Assembly: GCA_022573975.1 (NCBI GenBank) | Contig: JACZSY010000011.1 | Location: 1-35,138, forward strand | Direction: 5' to 3' | Source of the DNA: SAR324 cluster bacterium | GTDB lineage: Bacteria > SAR324 > JACQKK01 | DNA length: 35,138 bases | Shown here: one piece after another, positions 8,572 through 17,422 of the stretch | Layout of the letters: the number at the start of each line of letters is the position of its first letter | Numbering within the stretch: the stretch's first letter is position 1 | Position numbers and translations under genes: made by a program | The notes under the pieces: model-generated | What the model was told of the DNA's origin: nothing | Databases searched by the model: none | What the model saw: only the letters and a program-made list of their open reading frames with translations

Positions 8572-9753
8572 TTAGTATTTGCTGGTGAAAAAGGAGGTCA
8601 ATTCCTTCCGGATTTCAAAATCGCGCATTTGATCGAAGGCATACAGGAAGGGCATGGTGTAGTGCAGCAGTTCGTGAAAATAGGAATCGGCATCCCCAAT
8701 GTTTCTTTTACGGATTTCCAGCAGATAGGTGCCTTTCCTCGTGAACGGCTTGATGTAGGGAACCATCCGAATCGGATCGTTGCTGGTGGAATCCGGCAAC
8801 TCGCTGATTCCCAACCCGAACAGCAGGTAAAGCTCCCTGTCGTCCTCGGATTGAAAAAATGCGTAGCGCAGGCCGCGAAGCATTCCGTGGGCTTGCACCA
8901 CATCCATGATCCATTTGATGAAGGCCGTCTTCACCGCCACGCTGGCCCCCTTCCAAAATTCCTGATCCCGGAAATTTCCCTCCAGCGTGTCGTGCAGGCC
9001 GAGATGGGAACTCATGTCGGTTTCCACCAGCTTGACCTTTCCCCTGAGGAGTTGGGTCATTTGATGGCGTTGATGTTCCTGGATCAGTTCCTGAATGTCG
9101 CCCGGCGTCAGGCCTTCGATTTCCCCGGAATTCATTCCGGTGAAGCGGGCCAGCCAATCCTTCAAAAACCTTTCCTTGAGCTCTTCATAGAGATCGAAGG
9201 CTGTGGTTTCACGCAACTCTTCTTCCAGTTGCTTGATTTCTCCCGTGGCGACTTCAGGGGCGCCGATCTGGTCGGAGAGTCCCTGGATGGTCTGGCTGAG
9301 TCTGTTGAGGTCCCTTTCCGCTTCGGGATAGTACGCGATCAGATTGATCACATGGGTGTGGGTGTTGCTGATTTTCTTTTCCAGCAGGGAGCGGTATTCC
9401 TGCTCGCTCAATACCCGCCGGTCCCGTTTGAAGAAACTTCGCAGGTCCAGCTTTTGGCCGGTGGGGGTGCTGATCTCGGTCAGTTCCTTGAGTTGCTGCA
9501 CCACCTCACCCTCATCGACGCCCCCCGTAAAAATTTGAGTGAGCCGGTGGCGCAAGGCATCGCCCAAATCCTCCAAACCCGGTTTGGAGGTGATTTCATT
9601 GAGTACGTCCAGCCGCTTCCGAACCTGGGAGATGACTTCTTCCGATTTGAATTGCGCTTCCACCTCTATCAGGAAGCGCACCGAATCGAAATTTTCACCT
9701 TCCTCGTATACGGTCTGAAAAAAACTGTCGCCTTGTTCGCCTTCGGTGGCCAT
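8572..9753 (-). CDS. Unknown soluble protein, 393 aa
   Basis: No family recognised. The ATG complementary to 9751-9753 gives MATEGEQGDSFFQTVYEEG; an upstream in-frame TTG would add 15 residues and is less attractive. The protein is charged and largely helical with no signal peptide or membrane segment. The middle (about 105-230) looks coiled-coil prone (EIKQLEEELRETTAFDLYEE). The C-terminal third has a compact hydrophobic/aromatic domain (ELYLLFGLGISELPDSTSND, then DADSYFHELLHYTMPFLYAF). The HELLH in that segment resembles a gluzincin HExxH, but the region lacks obvious further ligands, so I do not call a protease. It is the last minus-strand gene of the pnt side, separated from pntB by 513 bp, so it probably has its own promoter. 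It is convergent with the M16 gene. Confidence 0.72.
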   Translation of the reverse strand: MATEGEQGDSFFQTVYEEGENFDSVRFLIEVEAQFKSEEVISQVRKRLDVLNEITSKPGLEDLGDALRHRLTQIFTGGVDEGEVVQQLKELTEISTPTGQKLDLRSFFKRDRRVLSEQEYRSLLEKKISNTHTHVINLIAYYPEAERDLNRLSQTIQGLSDQIGAPEVATGEIKQLEEELRETTAFDLYEELKERFLKDWLARFTGMNSGEIEGLTPGDIQELIQEHQRHQMTQLLRGKVKLVETDMSSHLGLHDTLEGNFRDQEFWKGASVAVKTAFIKWIMDVVQAHGMLRGLRYAFFQSEDDRELYLLFGLGISELPDSTSNDPIRMVPYIKPFTRKGTYLLEIRKRNIGDADSYFHELLHYTMPFLYAFDQMRDFEIRKELTSFFTSKY

Positions 9754-10266
9754 CGTGCAACTCGCTTTCCCTGGTGGATTTTCCGTTCCTTCTCCCAATG
9801 TCTCCCAGACATGGGCGCGCGTCCATTCAGGAATTGAGGAAGCTTCGCTAAAAAAAAACCGGCTGGCGTTTCACCTGTCCAGTCTGAAAGATAAACGACA
9901 AGGACTGCAATCCTCCTGGCGCCACGGCCTGTTTACACCCAGGAAACCGGAAACCGAAGCGGCAGGGCCAGGAGGGGTCCATCATAATCCCGCTGCTCCA
10001 TCGAACCATCCCATTGGGGCCAGAGACCGTCTGTGATTCCCCGTGCCGAACCCCTGCCATGTGAAGGAATGAGACCCATTTTCAGCGAAGCGATAGGATG
10101 ACCTTATTGCATATACCAAATTTCGGACGGTGTAAAAAAGAATAATGGCCAGGATTTATAACAACCCTTTGGGGCCTCCAGCCAAATGAGGAATCGGCGG
10201 CTGGAATATGTCATGGAATGAAGCCGTTCTCCCATGGCGCCCTGGTGGAGGGGCGGTGATTGCGGA
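9754..10266. other. Intergenic region, 513 bp, between pntB and the 393-aa gene
   Basis: No coding frame with a ribosome-binding site was found. On the minus strand TTTACA (complement of 10131-10136) and TATATG (complement of 10110-10115), separated by 15 bp, form a weak promoter candidate in an AT-rich patch. A leader of about 350 nt would then precede the 393-aa gene. No clear terminator after pntB was seen. Confidence 0.4.
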
Positions 10267-11667
10267 TCAGTCCTGGCTGATGGCGTCGACCATTTTGCTC
10301 AGGGTGGCGCGGGCGTCCCCGAACACCATCAGGGTATTTTCCCGGTAGAACAGCATGTTCTCGATGCCGGCGAATCCGGGGTTCATGGATCGTTTGAGCA
10401 CCATCACATGCCGGGACTGCTCCACATTGAGGATGGGCATCCCGTAAATGGGGCTGCTGGGGTCTTCATTGGCCGCGGGGTTGACCACATCGTTGGCTCC
10501 GATCACCAGGGCCACATCGGTGTGCTTGAACTCGTCGTTGATCTCGTCCATGTCCTTGAGCAGGTCGTAGGGGACATTGGCCTCGGCCAACAGTACGTTC
10601 ATGTGCCCGGGCATCCGGCCGGCCACGGGGTGAATGGCGTACTTGACGTCGATCCCGCGCGCTTCCAGGGCGTCGCCCAGTTCCCGCACCTGGTGCTGGG
10701 CCCGGGCCGCCGCCATGCCATATCCGGGAACGAACACCACGGAGCTGGAATTTTCCATGATGGTGACCGCGTCTTCCACCGAGTAGGATTTGACCGCCCC
10801 CCCGCCGGGGATCTCCGTGGCGGGAGCGGGGGCGCCCTCCGCGGTGAGGCCGAAGCCGCCGAAAAGAACATTCCAGATGGAGCGATTCATGGCCTTGCAC
10901 ATCTCGGTGGTGAGGAAAATGCCCGAGGCGCCCACCAGGGAGCCGCTGATGATGAGGACGTTGTTTTCCAGCACGAACCCGGTGAGGGAGACGGCGATTC
11001 CCGAATAGGAATTGAGCAATGCGATGACCACCGGCATGTCCGCCCCGCCGATCGGGATCACCACCAGCACCCCCAGCACCAGGGCCACGCCGGCCACGAT
11101 CCAGAAATATTCCATGCCGCCCGGATGGAACACCAGCCAAACGCCGCACCCCAAGGCGCCCAGGATGCCCAGCAGATTGATGGGATGCTGGAGCGGAAAC
11201 ACCACCGGCTGGCCGGAGACCAGTTCCTGCAACTTGGCGAAGGCCACCAGGGAGCCGGAAAGGGTGAGCGTGCCGACGAACAGCGAGAGCAGGATCACGA
11301 TGGTGAGAAAAGGCGCAAGCTGGCCCTGCAACCGCAGAAACTCGGAGATGGCCACCAGTGCGGAGGCCGCTCCCCCCAGGCCGTTGTAGATGGCCACCAT
11401 CTGGGGCATGGCGGTCATCTTCACCAGCCGGGAGGCCGCAAAACCAATGATGGCGCCGATGGCCATGCCGATCGCTATCCATCGGAAATCGGTGATCCCG
11501 CCTTGCAACAATGTCACACCCACCGCCAAAACCATGGCCAGCGCGGAGAGGTAATTGCCAAGCGCGGCGGATTCCGGCGAGGAGAGCATCTTGATGCCAA
11601 CGATGAACAGGACGGCCGAAATCAGGTAAACGGCATCCTTGTTGACCCATTGCTGCAATTCATCCAT
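10267..11667 (-). CDS. pntB: NAD(P) transhydrogenase subunit beta
   Basis: Beta subunit (466 aa) of the inner-membrane proton-translocating transhydrogenase, which uses the proton gradient to reduce NADP+ with NADH. The ATG complementary to 11665-11667 follows AGGAAG (spacing about 11) and overlaps the end of pntAB by 8 bp, indicating translational coupling. The N-terminal ~270 residues are membrane helices of domain II (VYLISAVLFIVGIKMLS, IGFAASRLVKMTAMPQMVA, GALGCGVWLVF). The C-terminal domain III binds NADP(H): VVFVPGYGMAAARAQ is the dinucleotide motif, followed by HPVAGRMPGHMNVLLAEA and VIGANDVVNPAA. Length and domain order are those of a complete PntB. It is the last gene of the pntAA-pntAB-pntB operon. 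Confidence 0.97.
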   Translation of the reverse strand: MDELQQWVNKDAVYLISAVLFIVGIKMLSSPESAALGNYLSALAMVLAVGVTLLQGGITDFRWIAIGMAIGAIIGFAASRLVKMTAMPQMVAIYNGLGGAASALVAISEFLRLQGQLAPFLTIVILLSLFVGTLTLSGSLVAFAKLQELVSGQPVVFPLQHPINLLGILGALGCGVWLVFHPGGMEYFWIVAGVALVLGVLVVIPIGGADMPVVIALLNSYSGIAVSLTGFVLENNVLIISGSLVGASGIFLTTEMCKAMNRSIWNVLFGGFGLTAEGAPAPATEIPGGGAVKSYSVEDAVTIMENSSSVVFVPGYGMAAARAQHQVRELGDALEARGIDVKYAIHPVAGRMPGHMNVLLAEANVPYDLLKDMDEINDEFKHTDVALVIGANDVVNPAANEDPSSPIYGMPILNVEQSRHVMVLKRSMNPGFAGIENMLFYRENTLMVFGDARATLSKMVDAISQD

Positions 11668-11965
11668 TGCTTTGCCCTGCTTCCTTTTTTTTCCTGAACA
11701 TTTGCAGCATCCGGTTGGTGACCATGTAACCGCCCACCACATTGATCATCCCGCAAATCACCGCTGCGATTCCCAGACCGATGGCCAGATTGCTTTCCCC
11801 CTTGCCCGCGGCCAGCACCGCACCCACCAGGGTGATGCCCGAAATGGCGTTGGTGCCGGACATCAGCGGCGTGTGCAACATGGGCGGCACTTTGGAAATG
11901 ATTTCAAAACCCACGAACACCGAGAGGACGAATACGTAAATGCCAATGAGGAAAACCGATACCAT
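11660..11965 (-). CDS. pntAB: NAD(P) transhydrogenase subunit alpha, membrane part (PntA2/PntAB)
   Basis: A 101-residue membrane protein corresponding to the C-terminal transmembrane part of E. coli PntA, here a separate polypeptide as in Rhodospirillum rubrum. It has about three hydrophobic helices: VFLIGIYVFVLSVFVGFEII, then LMSGTNAISGITLVGAVLAA, the most conserved stretch, and LGIAAVICGMINVVGGYMVT. The cytoplasmic tail (RMLQMFRKKKEAGQ) leads into the 8-bp overlap with pntB. The ATG is complementary to 11963-11965. It follows pntAA by 125 bp; that gap contains strong GC hairpins at 12008-12038 that might set the ratio between the soluble subunit and the membrane subunits. Confidence 0.95.
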   Translation of the reverse strand: MVSVFLIGIYVFVLSVFVGFEIISKVPPMLHTPLMSGTNAISGITLVGAVLAAGKGESNLAIGLGIAAVICGMINVVGGYMVTNRMLQMFRKKKEAGQSNG

Positions 11966-12007
11966 GGTCCGATTCCATATCTAAGGTTATTGGGAGATCA
12001 TCGACCC

Positions 12008-12038
12008 CCTCGCCGCCAGCGGCGGGGAATGGCCCCGC
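12008..12038 (-). repeat. Overlapping GC-rich hairpins between pntAA and pntAB
   Basis: Two mutually exclusive stems share bases. The first pairs 12008-12015 with 12020-12027 (8 bp including one G-T, core CGCCGC/GCGGCG). The second pairs GCGGGG (12022-12027) with CCCCGC (12033-12038) around a 5-base loop. In the minus-strand transcript the region lies just after the pntAA stop and is preceded by AAAAATATTTTT. It could act as an attenuating, processing or mRNA-stabilising structure, or be a REP-like palindrome. Confidence 0.45.
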
Positions 12039-12090
12039 AAAAATATTTTTCCCCATGGCGGCCGCCCGAAGCGCGCCCCATGGGTCCGGG

Positions 12091-13239
12091 TTACCCTTCA
12101 CCCCCCCGCAACGCGGGATGGACGATGCTCCCACCCTGGGTCACCACCACTCCGGCCGTGATGGGATCTTCCATATCGAATTGGAGACCGTCTTCACCCA
12201 TCAAATGGTCGATCAGGTTGAGAATGTTCCTGGAGTACATTTGGCTGGCATGAACGGGCATGAGGCTGGGCAAATTGGTTTTTCCGATCAGGGTCACCCC
12301 GTGCTTGACCACCGTGGTGTCGTATTCGGTCAATTCACAGTTGCCTCCGCCCTCCACGGCCATGTCAAGGATGACCGAACCCGGCTTGAGGCTTTTTACC
12401 ATCGCTTCGGTGATCAAGACCGGGGCTTTCTTTCCCGGGATTTGCGCCGTGGTAATGATGATGTCGGTTCTCGCCATGCGCGAAGCGATCAGTTCCAACT
12501 CCTTGCGGTGATGCGCTTCGCTCAGTTCCTTGGCGTAACCCCCCGCGTCCTGCGCCTCCTCGTGAGAGGCGTCCAGCGCGATAAACTTCGCCCCCAGGCT
12601 TTCCACCTCCCCTTTGACCACGGGGCGGGTATCGAAAGCCTCCACCACCGCTCCCAACCGTTTGGCCGTGGCGATGGCCTGCAATCCGGCCACGCCGGCT
12701 CCCAGGATCAAAACCCGGGCCGGGGCGATCGTGCCCGCGGCGGTCATGAACATGGGGAAAAACCGTTGAAACGCGTTGGCCGCCATCAATACGGCCTTGT
12801 ATCCTCCCACGGTGGCCATGGAACTGAGCACGTCCATGTTCTGGGCGCGGGAGATCCGCGGCACCATCTCCATGCTCATGGCGGTCAGGTTGCGGGCGGC
12901 CAGTTTTTCCAACATTCCGCGCCGGTTGAAAGGTTGCAGCAACCCGATCAGCGCGGCGCCTTCCTTCATCTGCGATACCTCATCCGGGCCGTCGTCTCCC
13001 CCCGTGGCGGGGGGCATCACCTTGACGATCAGGTCGGCGCCGCCCAGCACGGCCTGGTGGGACGATGCGATTTCCGCTCCGCAGCCGGCGTAGTCTTCAT
13101 CGGAATGATTGGAACCCGCCCCCGCGCCGCTCTCCAACACGATTTCCAGGCCCTGTTCCTTCAATTTTTTGACGGAATCCGGGATCAGAGCGACCCGGTT
13201 TTCTCCCGGAAGGATTTCTTTGGGTATGCCAATTTTCAT
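12091..13239 (-). CDS. pntAA: NAD(P) transhydrogenase subunit alpha, NAD(H)-binding part (PntA1/PntAA)
   Basis: Soluble domain I (382 aa) of the transhydrogenase, binding NAD(H) on the cytoplasmic face. The N-terminus MKIGIPKEILPGENRVAL is diagnostic of the alanine dehydrogenase/PNT family. The signature VPRISRAQNMDVLSS is at 127-141, and the Rossmann motif LGAGVAGLQAIATAKRLGA begins near residue 179 with the NAD-ribose-binding Asp in EAFDTRP. The ATG complementary to 13237-13239 gives the canonical start but has little Shine-Dalgarno sequence; an in-frame ATG nine codons upstream (13264-13266) cannot be excluded. It is the first gene of a split three-gene transhydrogenase operon, the arrangement known from R. 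rubrum and many other bacteria, with PntAB and PntB following. Confidence 0.96.
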   Translation of the reverse strand: MKIGIPKEILPGENRVALIPDSVKKLKEQGLEIVLESGAGAGSNHSDEDYAGCGAEIASSHQAVLGGADLIVKVMPPATGGDDGPDEVSQMKEGAALIGLLQPFNRRGMLEKLAARNLTAMSMEMVPRISRAQNMDVLSSMATVGGYKAVLMAANAFQRFFPMFMTAAGTIAPARVLILGAGVAGLQAIATAKRLGAVVEAFDTRPVVKGEVESLGAKFIALDASHEEAQDAGGYAKELSEAHHRKELELIASRMARTDIIITTAQIPGKKAPVLITEAMVKSLKPGSVILDMAVEGGGNCELTEYDTTVVKHGVTLIGKTNLPSLMPVHASQMYSRNILNLIDHLMGEDGLQFDMEDPITAGVVVTQGGSIVHPALRGGEG

Positions 13240-13448
13240 CGCAGCGAGGACACCAATTTTTTGCATCTCAAAAAAAAATATCAGGCCGGCCCGGTTCCAG
13301 GGGCAGTGTTACCCCGCTTTAAACCGGCTGGTAAACGGAAGTAATTTTCCAGGAAGGACCTCACCACGACTTCACCATCTCCGCGCTTTCCGGGCAAGGG
13401 TTTAAAATACACCAAAACCTATTTCCCATGATAAACCATCCGGCGGGA

Positions 13449-14600
13449 TTAGTCGAAAGGCCGGCCCGGAACCGGGAGCCCCAGGCCAGCCCCCTTGGGC
13501 AGGGCCAATCTTCCCGATTGGGGCTCGGGGGGATGATCGAGCAGGTCCGCGGCCAGCAGGCCGCCGGTGGCCAGGCCGCAGGCCGGCGGGTTGCCGCCCA
13601 ACCCTGCCTCGGCATGGGCCCCGGACACCGCGGCAGCCAGATGCAAGGACGCCGTGCGGCCAAACACGCCCTCCAGCGACGAGGTGACCACCACACGCAC
13701 GCCCCGCGCCAAGGCCGAGCGGGCGATGCGCAGGGCGGGCAACACTCCGCCCAGCACCATCGGCTTGAGAACCAACAGGTCGGCGGCCCGATGGTCGAGC
13801 ACCCTGCGCGCTCCTTCCTCCGAATTTACGCTCTCGTCCGCGGCGATGGGCACATTTCCATCGGCCTTGAGCCGTGCCATGCCGGACAGATCATCGGCCC
13901 GAAGGGGTTGCTCGATGTATTCCAGCTCCAAATCACGCCACCTGGCCAGCATGGCCGAGGCCCGCTCCACTTCCCACGCCCCATTGGCATCGGCCCGCAA
14001 GGCGGTATTCCCGCCCACTTTTTCCCGCACCGCATGCAGCCGCGCCCAATCCTCCTCCGGGCTATCGGCGCCCACTTTGATCTTGAGGGTGGAAAAGCCG
14101 GCCATCACGGCTTGGCGCGCCTGTTCAACCGTCTCCGCGAGCGAACGGGCGGCAAGGGTGGCGTTGACCAACACGCCATCCGGCGACTCGGGGTGCATCC
14201 ATTTGGCGAGGGAAAGGCCCGCCTCTTCCGCCGTCAGGGACAGCCATGCGGTTTCCAGGGCATGGGCCGCGGCAGGGGTGTTTCGCGCCCAGGCAGCCAA
14301 CTTCCCGCCAAACGATCCAGGGGCGGGATCGGGCGCCGATTTTCCACCTGGCGGATCAAACGGTTCGATTTCGCTCCCCGGCAGCATCCGTTCCCATTCC
14401 TCCAGCCGGCGCTGGGTCTCCCCGGTGGTTTCCGTTCCAAAGCCGGGCAAAGGGGCCGCTTCGCCGATTCCCCAACGCCCTTCGGCGTCACGAACGCCCA
14501 CCAGGAATCCTTCCCTGCTTTCCAACGTTCCCCAGGCGGTGGGGAACGGACGATGGAACGGCAAGGCATATGGAATCCAACGAAAATCGTGGATACGCAT
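13449..14600 (-). CDS. menC: Enolase-superfamily enzyme, probable o-succinylbenzoate synthase
   Basis: A 383-residue member of the muconate-lactonising subgroup of the enolase superfamily. The active-site set is complete: Lys173 and Lys175 in LKIKVG, metal ligands Asp204 (RADANGAW), Glu230 (IEQPL) and Asp255 (AADES), and Lys279 in KPMVLGG. The KP-x-x-x-GG ending of that motif and overall length favour o-succinylbenzoate synthase (MenC), which dehydrates SHCHC to OSB in menaquinone synthesis. N-acylamino acid racemase and dipeptide epimerase relatives cannot be excluded without specificity-residue analysis. The ATG is complementary to 14598-14600, only 8 bp after the stop of the upstream 707-aa gene. 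No good ribosome-binding site is visible, so translation may depend on coupling. No other men gene is in the window. Confidence 0.72.
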   Translation of the reverse strand: MRIHDFRWIPYALPFHRPFPTAWGTLESREGFLVGVRDAEGRWGIGEAAPLPGFGTETTGETQRRLEEWERMLPGSEIEPFDPPGGKSAPDPAPGSFGGKLAAWARNTPAAAHALETAWLSLTAEEAGLSLAKWMHPESPDGVLVNATLAARSLAETVEQARQAVMAGFSTLKIKVGADSPEEDWARLHAVREKVGGNTALRADANGAWEVERASAMLARWRDLELEYIEQPLRADDLSGMARLKADGNVPIAADESVNSEEGARRVLDHRAADLLVLKPMVLGGVLPALRIARSALARGVRVVVTSSLEGVFGRTASLHLAAAVSGAHAEAGLGGNPPACGLATGGLLAADLLDHPPEPQSGRLALPKGAGLGLPVPGRPFD

Positions 14601-14608
14601 CGAGGGGT

Positions 14609-16732
14609 TCAGACCATCAGTTTTTGCAGGCGGTTGAAATTGACCCGCTTCATGGCCGGGGCATTCTCTTCCACATTGGGCAGGGAGATATCGTTTTCCG
14701 GCAGCGGGTTGACCAATTGATTGAGCATCAGCAGTTTTTTCACTGCCTCTCCGGGTATCTTCGCCGCGGCTTTGTTGGGGGCGGAAAAGTTGAGATGGAA
14801 CAACAACCGCAAGCTGGCGGGTGTCAGGTTCATGTTCAGCAACTGGTCGATCTTGGCGCGCACCGGCCCCTGGGCCAGTTTTTGCTCCAGAATACCCGGG
14901 ACTTCCACCTGGAGCTCGGTTTTTCTGGAAACGATTTGTTGTTGGTAAGCCTGCATATCCTCTTCGGACACCTTCAACTCGTATTCCTCAAGGTCGATTT
15001 TCTGGGCGATGGCGCTCCGGAGCATCATTTTTTCCGTTGGAAACAGGTCGCTGAAGACGTTGAACAAATTCCGGTAGAGGTTATGGCCGATTTCATCCTT
15101 GTCTTCCTGAATCTGGTGCATCAGAAAGCTCACCAGGCCATTGCGGAATGATTTATCGGTGTCCACTTCCAACAAAACCTGATACAGGGCCGCGGCGTTT
15201 TTCCCCAGGTTCTCCTCGCGGTCCTGCAGGGCAGCCTGTTCCATTTTGTCGACCCGGGCGATCACACCCTCCCGGCGGGTCTGGATCGCGGCTGCAATCT
15301 TTTCCAGTTTCTCCGTTCCGGCCAGCTCCATTTCCTCCATTTCCTTGGAGACGATTTCCACCATATTCTTCTGTTGCTGGGCCTTGAACTTGGACAGGGT
15401 ACGCCTTTTCTTCCGTTTGGCTTCGTCCAGTACTTTCTTGTTCTTGGCCATCTGCACCTTGCCCAGCTTTTCCTGCTCGTCCGCGAAGGCCCGCAATTCT
15501 CCGGCGGCTTTAACCTTGCCTTCCATGGCGCACATGGTGTCCCAGATCATCATATTGAGGACTTCCAACAGCAGGGCGCCGCTTTGTTCGATATCGCCTT
15601 TGCCCACTACGTTTTTGGACAGGTAGTCCTTCCACAATTGCCGATGCCGTTCCTGGAATTTTTGGCCACGGGAAAACGAATTGCCTTCCAGCATGCGATG
15701 GGTGTAGTTGATTTTCCGCACCGACCGGCCCTTGACCTCCACGGTTTCAACCGCGGGCAGGGCTTCGCGGGCCTTGTAGAATTCCAGAAAGGAAGGACGG
15801 ATGCGGATCTTTTCCCGCTCGGTGGCCGAGGAGGATTGAAAGCGGAGGTTCAATTCGATGATCTTGGCGATAATGGGGTTGAAGATCAGGGAAAGCTGGC
15901 GTAAGGCCCGGGGATTGTCCGTCGCTGAAAGCAGGGTCAGGTAATACCGGAAAATGAATTTATCCAGCCCAAGCCAAAGCAAACTCTGAAAATATAAATC
16001 CCGCCGCAATTCCTCGTCGCTGATCTCGAAGGACTCGTCGACCGTATTCTTCTGCCCCGCCTCCTGACGCATGGTCGCCTTGCCAAACCGAAAGGGAAAC
16101 AGGGTGAGCGCGAACATGTCGGCGTCGGCCTTGAGGGGGGCGAGCCGTCCCTGCACCTCCTGCAGGGTTGCATCGGGTTCCAGCCCATGGAAAAAAAAGC
16201 CCAATTTCTCCGCGTCCCAATTGCGGGGATCGGCGAAAAATCCGATGATCTTGAAATAGGTTTTCTTGATCAGGCCGTCCACATAATAGTCCACCCCCTT
16301 GCCCTTTTCACGGATCGGTTTGACAACGTTAAGATATTTCAGGGGCACCCAGGAAATTATCCCCGCATCCTGCTCGTGGGTCAGGGTGGGGGCATTTATG
16401 CGATCGCCTTCGATTTTAACCGGCCAATCCTCGGGATTGGCCTTCACGTTCTTGACCTGGTCCACCATGGCGTTGAAGGCCATCATCAAATTGGTGTTCA
16501 GCACATTGGTGACCATATTCAAGGCGCCACGGGTGGCCTCCATTTGTTCTTCCAGGGAAGGGTCCTTGAATATTCTCAGCCCGCCCTTTTTCGCCGTACG
16601 CACCTTGTTGTACCAGGCGAATCGTTGGCCGAGCCATTGATGCCCTTCCTGATTGAGCTGGGCCAACACCCGCCCCTCCCGCTCCATGAAAGGGGGCGGT
16701 TCATCGGTATTGGTTTCTTTTTTCCCGAACAT
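14609..16732 (-). CDS. Unknown large charged protein with coiled coil, 707 aa
   Basis: No family recognised. The ATG complementary to 16730-16732 is preceded by AAAGGAC, a fair ribosome-binding site. There is no signal peptide or membrane segment. The N-terminal ~380 residues look folded (DPRNWDAEKLGFFFHGLEP, DLYFQSLLWLGLDKFIFRYY). Roughly 420-510 is a long, strongly charged coiled coil (repeated Lys/Glu/Arg heptads such as LDEAKRKKRRTLSKFKAQ and VDKMEQAALQDREENL). The C-terminal ~190 residues contain LMHQIQEDKDEIGHNLYRNL and end in the basic RVNFNRLQKLMV. It ends 8 bp before the MenC-like gene, an unexpected partner. A cytoplasmic structural or scaffold role is imaginable, but nothing in the sequence proves it. 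Confidence 0.75.
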   Translation of the reverse strand: MFGKKETNTDEPPPFMEREGRVLAQLNQEGHQWLGQRFAWYNKVRTAKKGGLRIFKDPSLEEQMEATRGALNMVTNVLNTNLMMAFNAMVDQVKNVKANPEDWPVKIEGDRINAPTLTHEQDAGIISWVPLKYLNVVKPIREKGKGVDYYVDGLIKKTYFKIIGFFADPRNWDAEKLGFFFHGLEPDATLQEVQGRLAPLKADADMFALTLFPFRFGKATMRQEAGQKNTVDESFEISDEELRRDLYFQSLLWLGLDKFIFRYYLTLLSATDNPRALRQLSLIFNPIIAKIIELNLRFQSSSATEREKIRIRPSFLEFYKAREALPAVETVEVKGRSVRKINYTHRMLEGNSFSRGQKFQERHRQLWKDYLSKNVVGKGDIEQSGALLLEVLNMMIWDTMCAMEGKVKAAGELRAFADEQEKLGKVQMAKNKKVLDEAKRKKRRTLSKFKAQQQKNMVEIVSKEMEEMELAGTEKLEKIAAAIQTRREGVIARVDKMEQAALQDREENLGKNAAALYQVLLEVDTDKSFRNGLVSFLMHQIQEDKDEIGHNLYRNLFNVFSDLFPTEKMMLRSAIAQKIDLEEYELKVSEEDMQAYQQQIVSRKTELQVEVPGILEQKLAQGPVRAKIDQLLNMNLTPASLRLLFHLNFSAPNKAAAKIPGEAVKKLLMLNQLVNPLPENDISLPNVEENAPAMKRVNFNRLQKLMV

Positions 16733-17422
16733 GCTGCCTTTGTCCTTTCGGAGGGTTTTTTCCGTTACCCGGTTGAATCAGGCCCTGATCGAACTCCGGA
16801 ATCTTTCCAAGGAGAACGCATTAAAATTTAATTTCCCATCGAAGGATAATATATTATGGGAACGACGTTTTATATTGAGCCGCAATGGATGCAATGGCTG
16901 TTCCTTCCATTACCGGCACCTTAAGAAAATTAAACGTCGTATTACCTGAATTTGGTCACAATCCCTGATGAAACAGCGAGTGAACACGGCCCCAACCAAA
17001 GGGACCGGCGGATAAAAGAATCCCCACCAACCTGTCTCTTATTTATATCAAATATTGAACGAAAAAGGGCAATAATCCGAATTGCTGAAGCGGAGGAAGT
17101 GTGCGGGCCGAAAAAATAATCGTCAGAAAGAAAATTCGGTCATAAAAGGGGGAGACGGCCAATGCATGAAAAAGGAAAAATCTCCGCACCCAGGCAATTC
17201 TCTTTGCAGACCGTTTTCCAGGCTGTTTTCCAGGCCGGGTTCCAGAAGGGTGCAATCATCAATCCGCCGCCAAATGATTTTTCCCCGAGGTTTGCCCCGC
17301 CATTTCCGGATTTCCGCACGCCTTCCGCCATTGGATGGAAGGCCTGTTTCGAGGATGGCTTTTCCTGGCCTTCTTGCCCGGCAAAATCTTGGCCGGTTGT
17401 TGGCGATTCTCCCCCCCCCGGC
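16733..17422. other. Intergenic region, 690 bp, AT-rich in its left half
   Basis: It lies between the end of tex and the start of the 707-aa gene (both minus strand). It contains a 12-bp palindrome ATAATATATTAT (16846-16857), an inverted pair ACGACGTTT (16862-16870) / AAACGTCGT (16932-16940), and two 12-bp direct copies GTTTTCCAGGCT/C (17213-17236). Short open frames are present on both strands (for example 17162-17575 plus, overlapping tex), but none has convincing composition or family resemblance. The AT-rich segment is the probable promoter area of the 707-aa gene. Confidence 0.55.

Noticed and set aside
10234-11697. Long plus-strand open frame rich in His, Gly and Gln opposite pntB
   Set aside because: Composition is typical of an antisense shadow of a membrane-protein gene; pntB is unambiguous on the minus strand.
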